From contig JAGTTD010000025.1 of the NCBI GenBank assembly GCA_018398585.1, forward strand, positions 14,513,578-14,577,577: DNA of 64,000 bases, read 5' to 3'. Position 1 is the first letter of the stretch; each line of letters begins with the position of its first letter. The translations under genes were made by a program, and so were the position numbers. Below, piece by piece: positions 23,431 to 33,975 of this stretch. The notes beneath the pieces were generated by a model. The model searched no databases, had not been told where the DNA came from, and worked only from the letters and a program-made list of their open reading frames with translations. Source of the DNA: Simmondsia chinensis. Lineage: Eukaryota > Streptophyta > Magnoliopsida > Caryophyllales > Simmondsiaceae.

Positions 23431-23830
23431 TGAAGATGACGGTGTGGGTTGCGTTTAGGCCGAGGTGTGATGAGCTTGCTAGTGGTTGACGGGCCTGAAG
23501 GTGATTGACGGGCTATTCGTGGGACTGCGTTTGGGCCGAGGTGTGAACAGGGGCTGTTGGGCTGCTTTACTGTTGGGCTTGGGTTACTGTAGTCGTGCAG
23601 ATCGGGTCGGAGCGGGCCGAGCTTATACATTGTTGTCCCGAATTTCGATTGATTTGATTTAATTGTTTGAGCATCGAATTTATCTTATTTGCATCCAAAT
23701 TTGACAATTTTCGTAACTTCAATTTCAATCCTGTTAAACATTAAAATTGCCAAAATGAGTGTAGAACTATAATTAAATAGGTGCAAAATAATTAAAATAA
23801 TAATTAAAAGATACGTAAATCTGAGGAGCA
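23431..23830 (-). repeat. Outer (U3-start) fragment of the 5' LTR of element B
   Basis: About 400 bp in normal orientation, matching 14645-15042 of the 3' LTR with about 7% difference and ending GAGGAGCA at the element boundary. It joins the inverted segment at GGGGATTGAAGATGACGG. The intact LTR reads GGGGATCGAAGATGACGG at that point, so the junction lies at a GGGGAT microhomology. Confidence 0.8.
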
Positions 23831-24063
23831 TCACAAACACTTCCTCTAGAACCCCGAGTTCCCTGGAAGCAGCTGGAGCCATCTTAAGATTTTCCTTCAA
23901 GGCCTTCGCCAGAGAAATGGCTTCTTGGAAAGTAGCCCTTTCAGCCAAGGTTAGAATAGCTAAGTGTGCAATCTCTCTTAGTCTTTGGAGCCTTGGGGAT
24001 ACTTAGTCTAATTGCTGAAAGGCCAGTCTTCCACTTGCTCCTAGCTTCTCCAAAGGAGATAAC
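23831..24063 (-). repeat. 233-bp flank duplication, right copy
   Basis: Same PMD gene segment as 13212-13444, directly abutting the right end of element B. It joins continuously with the upstream PMD gene (24064 onward), while the left copy joins continuously with the gene tail. Confidence 0.85.
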
Positions 24064-26653
24064 GTGCTTCCTAAGATTGAGGGGAGGAGCAACTCTTGGC
24101 GATGTAGCTTAAAAAAGGGGCAACATCAAAAGGAGTCAAACTAAGTCCTAATTTTAGAAGACAACCAAAGTTGAAAGGACTATTTTTACCTTTGAAACCT
24201 CAGTTGGAGGAAAAGGAGGAACTTCTATTGGCGTTTCTGCAACTGGAGCTTCTGCTGGCTCTTCAGCCGCTGGGACACCTCCTTCGTGAGGGATCTCTGG
24301 AAAACAATGTTTTTGCGTTTTAGAACCAAGTATGGTTTCGACATCAAGAATTGAGAAGCCAGATGACAGAGTCATACCTTCAGAGATCTCTTTTATGGGG
24401 ATTGAATCCCCTGGAAGGGGGTATGGAGCCTGTACAAGGCCGTTGTTCAAAAGAGCTGGGAGTGTAACCTCTTTAAAGGGATAGCTTATGATTTGCTCCA
24501 CAACAGAAGTAGCCACATCTCCTCTTTCTTCAACAGCACTTGAGCTCAACGATTCAATATCCTAGCGGGGCTTTGGTGCAATCTCTCGAGGTGGGGACTT
24601 AGGTATCTCCGCAATGACTGGGGCTTGCTCTTCCTGTTGCTGCACAAAGCCAAGTTAGGGGCTGCTTTGACAAAGATGACCGAAGTACAAGTTATGACAG
24701 ACCAATACCTCTAGCAAAGTGAATTTGGTTCTTCTTTTCCTCACTAATTTGTGAGAGGGATACATCATCATCATCTTATTCTTTTGCTGCTTGAATGGAT
24801 CCAGCTAGGAGAGTCAGGAAACATCTTTCTTCTTCCTCTTCCTTGAGCCACCAACTGTGAGGGTTGGTGGAGAAGTTTCTGGTAAAACTTCTGGTCCTTC
24901 TACTTCGGGGAGTTTCATGGACAGATGTAACTATAAAAAGCAGAACAAGGGTCAGTCTTTGTTCTGGCTATCCAAGAAATAAAACTGAAGCATTCTTTAG
25001 GTTGGGTATTTACCTAATTGTACCTTCTATGGAGTCTACCTAACAATGAGTGGCTGACTTCCTCTCAAGCTGGGGCCATGCATGCTCAAAGGAAGGTGTG
25101 AAATATTGCTTGGTGCGTTTGGCCTCTAAAGAGGTCTAATAGGCTTGAAACCAAGCTACAAAATAAGGTGTTGCACACAAGGTGTACCTATAAACTGCAG
25201 GGTACCTGTATAGGAATTTGACTTCTTGGTTGGTCTCATCGAGCTCTCTACATTGGGGGAGTTGGATGGTGATCCTTTTATCCCTTTCAAGGTTTTTTAT
25301 CCTTAGACTTGGAAAGGGGATGTCTTGGTCCATTCAAATTGCTTGGCAAATAACCCAAGCCTGTAAGTCTTGACACCAGGATGAGTCAGGTGATAGGAAA
25401 ATAGATCTTGAGGGCACAAGATTGCTTGCCTGGTCTGAGAGTTGATGTCTACAGAGACATCAAGGTGAAGGTCCAGTTTCTTGAACCAAAGTGTACCACG
25501 GTTCCTTTCTCTTTTCAGGAGTCCACTGGGTCCCTTTCCTACCTCATGAAGACATGATTCTCTCTCAACGCATTGGACAAAAGACCAACTTAGGGATAAA
25601 AGGACCACACAATGAGTAAACTTCTCTCCATAACAAAAGACCCCCTCACCTATGTGAACATAGGGGTCTCTAGGGCAGAGCTCAAGAAAATAGGCTTGGG
25701 CCCAAAGCTCGACCCGCCATAAGGGTCCTCCTATATGGACAACCTAGTTCTTAACTGAGATGTCCTTAAGGCATCTATACACTTGGGCCAAAAACAATGG
25801 TCCCAGAGCCAATGGACCAATGCCATAGCCCAAGTTGACAGCCGTGGTCTTAAGAAACTTAAGAATAGAATTGAAGGAGTTAGCAAAGAAAACCTTGTCC
25901 AACCAAAACAAGTAAAAGCAGGCCTCTTCTTCTCTAGATGTTCTTGTGACAAACATCTTGACAAAGGACTTATAACCACTAGGAAAGTCGGTTACAGAGA
26001 AGGAAGAGGTAAAGCCTTAAGCCTCGGTAGAAATAAAAGAATCAAGAGGAAACTCTCCTCCTCCTGATGAAAGACTTGTCAAGGTTGCCATGTCCTCCAG
26101 GGTGATACCAAGAAACCCCTCAGGGAGGACAAAAGTATTATAAAAGATGTTCCAATAGCAGATTAGCGTCATCACAATGGGGCAATCATACCTGAGGACA
26201 ATTGTGGAAAGCTTGATGGCCTTGTCAATGAGAAGGTTCTTCCATTTTTCTCCATGGGTCAACTTCAATCTATCAACCCATTCGGTGCATGGCTTTGTTA
26301 GGAACATCCATCCTTTGAAAGACATCGCTTCTTTACAAATCTATCTTCCTCCCCAAGATTGGTCTACAGAAGTTGTATGAAGCAAAGGAGATTCATAAGT
26401 ATCTGGAAACATGCTCTAAAATCTGGGGACGTCATGAGAAGGATCAAAGATGGGCCCTAGGGCACAGGATGTGAAGGTTGATGAAGGATAATCCTGTGAC
26501 AACCAAGAAAGATCCTCCTCAATTTACTAAGGTCAATAGGACTCTGAATCACATAAGAGATAATGGAAGGGTATGATTGGAGGCGCGTCGATTGATCAAT
26601 AAGGCTATCAACCTGAGGAAGGGAGCAGAAATGGCAAAAGCAATTTGGACCAT
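24064..26653 (-). pseudogene. Plant mobile domain (PMD) gene, copy B, split by element B
   Basis: The presumed ATG is at 26653 (MVQIAFAISAPF.., comparable to MAQHLFTISAS in copy A). Blocks in order: SFKGWMFLTKPCTEWVDRLKLTHGEKWKNLLIDKAIKLSTIVL (26325-26200), FYNTFVLPEGFLGITLEDMATLTSL, ACFYLFWLDKVFFANSFNSIL with PLALGPLFLAQVYRCL (25956-25744), CPQDLFSYHLTHPGVKTYRLGLFAKQF (about 25400), a C-terminal part ending near 25136, and a P/E/A-rich tail (24549-24154: AEEPAEAPVAETPIEVPPFP). These are PMD family hallmarks. Several frameshifts and stops make it inactive, but it is better preserved than copy A. The gene resumes at 13446 beyond element B. Confidence 0.75.
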
Positions 26654-28330
26654 TATCTGATCGGCTTCAAGGAAGTGCAAAGAAACAGGAAGCAGATTGA
26701 ATCAAGAATTAGAAATTCAAAAGCAACAAAGAACAAGTGATTTAGGAGTGCTTAGTTTCAATAGCGAGAGAGCACCGAGCAAAAAAGTGAAGATTTCAAG
26801 CCCTAACTGTCATACTTATGGACACATGACAATGAAGAGCAGACGACAAGCAGTGTTCTCTCGAGCTCCCTATAGCCGTTGAGGGTCAAGTCAGGCAGAT
26901 TTTACCTATTTTAAATTCGAATTTACCAATAGCTAGAAGGGGGCATTTGTTTACATCATAATTTAAAGAGAGCTAGGATGACGTCGATTTGAGCAAAGTG
27001 CCACGTGCTTACCATGTGAGGTCCTCCTCAAAGGGAATCAAACCTTTAGGTTCTAAGACAACGGCATCTCGTGGCCAATACCCAGAAAAGTTTGTCACCC
27101 TCACAAGGGTACTAGCCACTTGAGGTCCAAATGGTTTAGGGGTGAAGGGAGCTCGAGCTCAGGAGATTGCCAGGAAGGCTGCAGGACAAGTGGTTTCCGA
27201 GCTTGAGACAGTTACCTTGGAGCGCTATCTCAGATAGCTGGGCACTAAGCTTAATCCAAGGGGACGTGGAGCTTTTAGATGAGACTTCAGCTGAAAATAA
27301 GGATGTGGGCTCCAAGAAATTCCCTCAAGCATCAAATCAAGGATTCAATGACCATTCACGCGCAACAAAGAGCTTAGTGGCATGACGTGGGGAGAAAATG
27401 CCGTGGAATTAGGGGACAGCCGTTATTTATTTATTTCTATAAACAAGAGACTCTGTAAGAGTCTAAAGTAGTCCATACACTTGATATGAAACTTCTTAAA
27501 GTTTTCCTTACAGCACACTTATGTTCTTTGCCTCGGAGTAGCGTAACTTAACGTGGCTTAGTTTAGTATAGATTTTCTTTTACTTGCTTCTTCAGTAATA
27601 CAGTCTTTCAGGCTTCAGGTATGAACTCTCAATTTTAATTTGTTCCCAAATATCAACAAGGTAGGAATTGGGGCTCTAGTTTGAGGCTTTCACGGCCAAG
27701 GCTTGACCTTGATTGCATTGGTCTTAACACTTCTGTCATTGCTTAATAAGTCAGGTGAACTTAGGTTCATGCCATTGATTAGGGCTTTGATAGCCAAGGC
27801 TTGACCTTAATTGCGTTAGTCCTAATCCAGTGACCTGAATATGGTTTGCGCCACCTTAATCTTGTCAGACCTAAACTTATTCGAGTTATTATAAGTCAAG
27901 GGTGCCAGGCTTAAAAAGACCCAGGCTTATAAGTGGACTGCTGAGCTCTTAGGTTTGTCTCCACCCTAGTTCTTAACTTTTAAGTGTACGAGGAAAGGTG
28001 TCTGTGTGCCCTGCCCAATCACTGTAATTGCCATTTGAGTTAGGTCCATATCCCTTTTATTTTCTATCAATCAATATATAAAAATCTACAAAAATATTTG
28101 CGTAAGTCTTCTTAATTGAAGCATAAGCTGAACTCACGGGATAACCTAAGTTAGATCACCAAAGTATCACAACCGTTTCTCCAAAAATAGCAAAGTGTTG
28201 ATGTCAAAGACGTGCGGCCCGAATTTAGGCTCACTCCTTAGTCATGGTGAGTTTTTTTTGCACGTTTGTTTTGTTTAAATTCTTACGGTGACCACATCAC
28301 ACTTAATTGCAAACAAATAGAGCAAATAGG
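26654..28330 (-). repeat. Leader/upstream region of PMD copy B (inverted arm B)
   Basis: Reverse complement of 8185-9850. It contains the two CCAAGGCTTGACCTTxATTGC blocks (about 27700 and 27800) and a TATATA stretch near 28075. It is either the promoter and UTR of the PMD gene or one end of the element that carries it. No LTR partner, primer site or target duplication could be placed. Confidence 0.65.
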
Positions 28331-28987
28331 TGGATACTCATCTATAGTGTTATCCTCGACGTTCAACGGGTCAAACGAAGCCAAGGTTGAGCAATCTGTT
28401 ATTAAGCCACCCTATCCCCTTTCGAGACAATGCTGCTGGTGGCTTAGATTTATCAAATTGGCCATGACATTTAGGTTGAGCTCTACGCTCTTAATGTTGT
28501 CCATAGCCTGTTATGGTGGTGTGGGGGCAGCACACCTGATGGACACACCATACTATTATGATGTGAGGATGAGCTTAAGGCTCTTAATGATGTCCATAGC
28601 CTATGATGGTAGTGTGGCACAGCGCATCTGATGGACTCACCTAAGGGAATGTAGGGGTGGTAAAACATCCTTTGTTGAGAGTAAGGTCTTACTCTCCAGA
28701 GCGTTCCTGAGTACCCAGGTATTGGATCTGTTTTGCTAAGAAGGACTTCATACGTACTGATTGCGTAGTGCATCTCAACCTGAGAACCACATGAAGGGCA
28801 TGTGTGTGCTCTTCACAATGGCCATTCATGATTCAAGACTATGTTCACCATTGGGTGGCTGTGGGACAAGCATGTTCACTAGGTGCCGATTCAAGTCCAA
28901 AAGATATTGGTATCATTAAGTGTGCATCTCATCGCTCAGTAACCTCTTTTCTTCTTCCTTTCTCAAAATAGAATAATGTAGGGAGAT
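28331..28987. other. Unclassified DNA with a 93-bp tandem duplication
   Basis: Between about 28475 and 28645 two copies of a ~93-bp unit sit in tandem; GCTCTTAATG(T/A)TGTCCATAGC starts each. Open frames on both strands cover it but resemble nothing I know. The right edge, GTAGGGAGAT at 28978-28987, looks like a Copia polypurine tract. Confidence 0.4.
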
Positions 28988-29880
28988 TGTTGGATTATTG
29001 GGATAGTGTGCTTCAATTTTGTTTCTTATGAAATTTACTTCAATCCCAATAGGAAGTGTAGAGGAGGGAGGATTAGTTTAAATACCCCGTCTCCTTATTC
29101 TTGGTAAAGTCTTGTGGGCCTAGAGCGAGCTTAAAGAACCACATGCATGCCCGCGCAACGCTTCGCAGCACCAGGCTGGCTGGTGCGTCGTGTAGCGGGG
29201 CGGGGCGGTGCGATGTGGACTTTTTTTAACCCAGACCTTTGTTTTCACGAACATTCTATTTCTAGTTGTCGTAAATGAGCTCCAAGGGAGTTCTCAGAAC
29301 TGGGCTCAAGCTCGGGGGGTCCTCTTATGTCTAACCTCGAGGAGCTACTACTTGTTACTTCGAGTTCAAGCTTGAGGTACATGTTTTGACTGTATAACCA
29401 CCCACTTTTTCTATAATCGTTGTTGCTTTAGTTGTGGCCCAATTTTGTGCTTCTCTATATCTGCCCACCTTCCTAATTGAGGCCATATTTTTTCACACAT
29501 TCCATAATTGTTTTTGCTTGCATGTTATGTATTTTTGTCTATAAATATCGTGCCTTGGAGCATTTGAAAAACGCACAGAAATAAAGAAACACTGTTTTCA
29601 CTTCTTTTCCTCTCAGTAATTCTGTCAAAGTTCTTCTCTTGCTCATGGTTACTGAGCAAGTTGGGGTGTACTCCAACCTATCACGTGAGGGTACACTCCT
29701 ATATTGGATGCCATATTAACCTTGGGAGTTGGAGTGCCTAGAGATTCTGTCTATGCCGTAGCAAGGGCATAAACCACTTATGGTTGTTATTTAAGGTCAA
29801 GCAAAACCAAAGTTACACTTTTCACTTTACCTAAAGGGAAAAGGGGACCATTTTCCCACATATGTTTCTGATGTTTTCTA
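28988..29880 (+). repeat. Possible Copia-type LTR, right end undefined
   Basis: TGTTGGATTATTGGGATAG follows GTAGGGAGAT, the usual purine tract/LTR-start arrangement of plant Copia elements. A TATA candidate (TATAAATAT, about 29542) and the AATAAAG that follows fit an LTR promoter and poly-A signal. No second copy lies in the window and no RT is adjacent, so this may be a solo or truncated LTR. A GC-rich patch with repeated GGGGCGG lies at about 29195-29215. Confidence 0.35.
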
Positions 29881-31403
29881 GATTTTTTATACACTGAAAA
29901 TTCGTGTGCATATTACAAAGTGACAGAGTTACAAAGTTTTAACTACTGCTTTTCTTCGTGTTCCAAAAGAAAAAAACCTAATGCTTTTTCTTTATATTCA
30001 TAACTAATCAATGATAGATTTAGTAAATCTTTATATAAAAGCAAAATAAAAGTATAATAGTTCGGTCCCCGTAACTAATCGAAGCTAGAAAAACTTGGGA
30101 TGTTGACCCTATGTTGGGGATTAGGTATTGATGGAGACCAAGAGAAGATTATTAGGTCAATTCCATGCTTTAATTTGGTGAAGAAACAAGATTAGGTATT
30201 ACTAGAGACCAAGAAAAGATTAGTAGGTCATTGCACGCTTTAATTTGATGGGGTCTTGTGTTTTGCTTTTTTGCCACTCGTGTAGGCTTTCTCGAGCTTC
30301 ACCTTGGTGGATGCGCCGGCTTGTATTGGAAGCTTTCTTTTTAATTATCGGAAAAAAAAAGATGAGCATTGCTCTTTGTTCCAAATGTGTCGATTCCCTT
30401 TCTTTCTTTGAAGTGGTGTGTTGGTTCATTTTTCTGTTCTGCATTTTGGGTGTTTCAAGTTGCAATCTTTCCGTTGAGGTGGCTTTTAGAGCTATGGGGT
30501 CCTTTTCTAGGAGCGTGTTTGCTTTCATTGGTCACCAAGGATCTTGGATCTTCATGTTGTTAAGTACGGTAGCTGTTGGGGGTGTTTTTCTTCTTTGGTT
30601 GCTTTGTCTGAGAAGAGTTTTTGTTGTTCTCCCTTTTTGTGTCCATTTTCTAGTGTACATCCTAGGTTTCGTTGCTGTTTTTTGGATCGTTGTTGTTCTT
30701 TTGAGTTATTCTTTGTCTTTCTACTTTGAGTTCTGCTCTTCTATTTTGAGAGTCATTATTCTTTTTCTTGATCCTTCATATGAATTTTGACTCCAATTAT
30801 AAAAAGAAGTAATATTAGTTCACTATAAACTAAAAGTATAATTGAATATTAATCTTTACAATTGCACCTGTTGAGTTTTCACATTTTAGATTAATGAATT
30901 ATAACTTCATTAGTAATAGTTTTAAGTGTATTTTTTTCATATGAAGTATACTGATCAATTATGCAAACTTAATGACATATTCAACTGTGCAAATTCGTGT
31001 TCATGATTTTCATTGTAGGAAAACATATTTCAACATTTGCGGTTGTTATTCACAAAACTAATACTAATTTTGGAAGTTAATGCACCAAATGATATAAAGA
31101 TGCTTTTTTATGTGTACAGTATCTCACAAAGGTCATCCAAATCCTTGAAGTTCGCAAATCTATCAGATGCATGGACATTCTAAATAAAGATTCAAGTTTG
31201 TGTTCAACTGACATTCAAAGATTAAAACTAAATCACTAGAGTAGAACTCTGTCAATAACACCAACTTTAATGAATCAGAATCACGAAAAATAGCATTTGG
31301 ACTCAAAGAAGCACCACAAAGAGCACTTAGATTTTACTTCAGTTAAGCGGTTAATAAGTTCTTGAAGTTGCAAGAGCACAATGTTTTGACACCCACACAC
31401 ATC
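29881..31403. other. Unclassified intergenic DNA
   Basis: Contains a tandem duplication of about 70 bp (30117-30188 and 30189-30251, GATTAGGTATT.. then CTTTAATTTG). It also contains a 181-residue plus-strand frame at 30245-30790 that is strongly hydrophobic (runs such as WIFMLLSTVAVGGVFLLWLL). The frame comes from a T/G-rich strand, lacks recognisable homology or promoter context, and overlapping frames look equally plausible. I do not call it a gene. Confidence 0.4.
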
Positions 31404-31408
31404 AATAC

Positions 31409-31916
31409 TGATACAACTCCCACCCCTTGTCTGCTTGAGGCTCAGGAAGGGTCTTTTGAGGCCAAATATTTTGCTTGGCCCAGAGAGGCCCAACAGCCAA
31501 ATATCATCCAAGAAGAAGCAAGAGCTCAGCCCAATCAACCCACCCACGTTGACCACCAGTCAACACCCATTCCTGCTTAGTCCGGAAGGGAGATGTGGGC
31601 CTAGGCCCAAGGTCGCATGGCCAGCTCACTTGAAGTGGACTAGGAAGAACAACTCAACCATGGTTTCTTCAGCTGGCGTTTTTTCCTCAATAACTTCTCT
31701 GCCACGTCATCGCCTCCTCCAGAAAAGCCGTTACGCATTCAGCTCTTTCCCTCAGATACTTTCACAGTTTGTTAGGGATTTTTGTTTTACTTTTACAATC
31801 CTATCCTTACCATTTGTGGCTTTATATAGTCACATGTATGGGAAAGATTATCCTCAATAATGAATGTTTGTCTTTTTCCTTAATTTTCTCTTTTGTTACA
31901 TAGTTAAATCATATCA
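31409..31916 (+). repeat. 5' LTR of element D
   Basis: Starts TGATACAACTCCCACC, ends TAGTTAAATCATATCA. TTTATATAGTC (31821) is a likely TATA box, and AATAATGAATG near 31856 may serve in poly-adenylation. Confidence 0.85.
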
Positions 31917-31919
31917 ATT

Positions 31920-31932
31920 TGGTCTCAGAGCC
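31920..31932 (+). other. Primer binding site of element D (initiator tRNA-Met type)
   Basis: TGGTCTCAGAGCC lies three bases after the LTR. It differs at one base from TGGTATCAGAGC, the common plant site complementary to initiator tRNA-Met. Confidence 0.8.
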
Positions 31933-31952
31933 ACCGGTCCTCTGATCCGGGA

Positions 31953-33290
31953 GTGGCCCCAACATGCCAGAGCCAAGATACCGTCCCTACCGACCATGAT
32001 GAGCTTGACAAGCTAGTTGGGGAGCCCTGTTTAAAACAAAGCCAACAAGAAGGGAGCGTAGCTAACGAAATTAAGAAAGCTTTGGAGCGAAATGAGCAAC
32101 GGCAACAACAAATGCTTTGCGAGTCCAAAGAAATGATGTTGGCAGTAGCTAGTCAGGTAAATCATCCTCAGCCTAACCCATCACCATTAACTGCCTCTGT
32201 GCCTGCGTCAATTTCGGTGGGGCATATGGTGGCTACCACCACCATGGTGGTGGCTACCTCCACCTCGTATATAGCTGCTCTCATGTCCAACCCCTTCAAG
32301 GGCCATTGCGCTCGTCGCCTAGAGTGTCGAATGTGAGCTCTGCTCCGGTGATCACTTCCCCCGTTTCCATCCCTGCGTCAGCCCTTATTTCTGCACCATC
32401 GACGATTGTAGGATGAGATGGCTCCAATGCTTTAGGGTAATCTTTTGGACTTCCCACCGCCAATTCGTGTTCCAGGCCCAACCACTAAGCGTTTTACAGC
32501 ATGAAATAATGGGTCATTTGATAGACCCTTAATGTTTGGAAACTATAGGTCGGAGCCATATGGATCAGCCCAATTAAGAGGGGGACCAACAGCTCCTTCT
32601 CGAATTATCAGTTACAATTGTGACTGGGGATTTCGGGGAACAATGTGCATACTTGGGTCTACAAATGCGAACAATTTTTTGTTTAGATCGGGTACCCAAT
32701 AACATGAAGGTAGAATTAGCGTCTATGAATATGGAGGGTTTAGCCCATGCTCGGCACCAATATTATGTTTGTGATCACGGATTCCTAGTTCCTTGGGAAC
32801 ATCATAAAATGGCCTTAATCGAACATTTTGGACCCCCCATCCGGAGATCCTATGTCCGACCTTGTGTCGCTAAAACAAAATATCAAAATACGTTTGATGA
32901 ATTGTATTGTCGTCTGAGTCAGGATCTAGCCATAGGCTGTTGTGGGTTACATGAAGACATAGGTACCACAGTTCGTTTGTTTCAACCCCGAACTTTATAT
33001 GATGCGATGTGTAAAGAGAAATTATAGAGGCTTCTGTTAATTCTCCATGCCTTAAGTCTAGAGCCCGACCCACGTCAATCAACGCAAACCCATAGGCACA
33101 TCAAGACCGTCACAACATACTGCAGGACCAAATGAAAATGTCCGTCGTACCATGAGTTGTCCCGAGTTTGAGGACCATTGCGCTAAGGGTCTCTATTTCT
33201 TTTGTGATGAGATCTTCACCCCGATGCACAAGTGTGCTAACCAGAAACCTAGAGGCCAATACTACCTCATCAAGTTAGATTGTGAGGACA
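31953..33290 (+). pseudogene. gag of element D
   Basis: The N-terminal part, MAPTCQSQDTVPTDHDELDKL, leads to a helical, Q/E-rich stretch (EIKKALERNEQRQQQM). After stops, the gag core lies at 32620-33027 (RVPNNMKVELASMNMEGLA, then LIEHFGPPI and YQNTFDELYCRLSQD). The knuckle-like segment at about 33154-33245 (KGLYFFCDEIFTPMHKC) matches KGLCFRCDEKYxPGHxC of chromoviral gags, with the first Cys lost. Frameshifts and stops are frequent. Confidence 0.75.
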
Positions 33291-33660
33291 ATACAATACG
33301 AGATGAGACCACACTTGATGTAAGCCTGGCTATTTCCTTCCATGCCCTTTTGGGGAAACCCTCTTTTCAAACCCTACGAGTCATAGGTTACCATAAACAT
33401 CCCCTTAAAATTTTAATCGACTATGGAGCAACTCATCACTTTTTGGACAGTAGGATGGCGTCAGAATTAGGCTTTCCCATTTCCACGACCCCATCATTCA
33501 CGATTACAGTGGGAAACGGAGGCAAGATGATTAGCACCATTACTTGTGCCAATTTCTGTTGGCAACTTGAGGAGGAAACATACTGTTTTCGCATGATTTG
33601 GATACCCTTGGGGAGGTCGCAATGTGGTCTTAGGATGTCCATGGCTTTCGACTGTTGGGC
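33291..33660 (+). pseudogene. Aspartic protease of element D
   Basis: DVSLAISFHALLGKPSFQTLRVIGYHKHPLKILIDYGATHHFLDSRMASELGFPI: the active-site motif reads DYGATHHF where functional copies have DSGATHNF. A typical ...VLGCPWLSTVGPISLD segment follows in another frame (33624). The Ser-to-Tyr change and the frameshift indicate loss of function. Confidence 0.8.
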
Positions 33661-33839
33661 CCATTAGCTTGGATATGAGGAATCTGAGTGCGTCATTTTC
33701 CTGTAAGGGTTGTCAACACATTTTGAAAGGTCAAGTGAATTCTCCAAATTCTAAACCAGAATTGCAATTAACACATGTAGATCATACAGTATGTGCAATG
33801 CATGACTGTATGGGGGGGGCATAGGTTCTTTACTTAAAA

Positions 33840-33975
33840 GCTTTTGAAACTGATCACGAACCACCGACATCCCTAACACATCTACTTGTTACGTTTGCTT
33901 GAGTCTTTGAAGAACTGATCGGTCTTCCCCCATTTAGACCAGGTTACGACCACTGGATTCCCCTGAAAGATGGGG
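33840..33975 (+). pseudogene. Protease-RT linker of element D, cut by element C
   Basis: Encodes FEELIGLPPFRPGYDHWIPLKDG, matching the GLPPxRxxDHxIxL segment just before Gypsy RT. The frame is interrupted at 33975 by element C and resumes at 41549. Confidence 0.7.

Larger units (their letters stand above)
13447..23830 (-). mobile_element. Element B: Athila-like Ty3/Gypsy retrotransposon, inserted in the PMD gene
   Basis: About 10.4 kb, minus-oriented. From right to left it holds a rearranged 5' LTR, leader, gag, protease, RT, RNase H, integrase, a 1.3-kb non-coding tail, purine tract and an intact 3' LTR. Domain order and motifs (DLGASVNIIPYS protease, FMDDFFVFG RT, VADHLSR RNase H end) are those of the Athila lineage. 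The tRNA-Asp-like primer site TGCCGGGG is retained only inside the inverted LTR segment. No 4-6 bp target duplication is present; the flanks share 233 bp instead. Numerous frameshifts and stops make it inactive. Confidence 0.85.

Noticed and set aside
8185..28330. The inverted PMD arms as LTRs or as TIRs of one giant DNA transposon
   Set aside because: LTRs must be direct repeats. For a TIR element no flanking target duplication or defined terminal motif is visible, and each arm contains gene sequence, so two inverted repeat copies is the simpler reading.
28475..28645. Local duplication at 28475-28645 as a transposon terminus
   Set aside because: Just two tandem units with no TIR, TSD or partner elsewhere in the window.
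33291..33660. Element D protease as a host aspartic protease gene
   Set aside because: It sits between gag and RT of the same LTR element and has a mutated active site.
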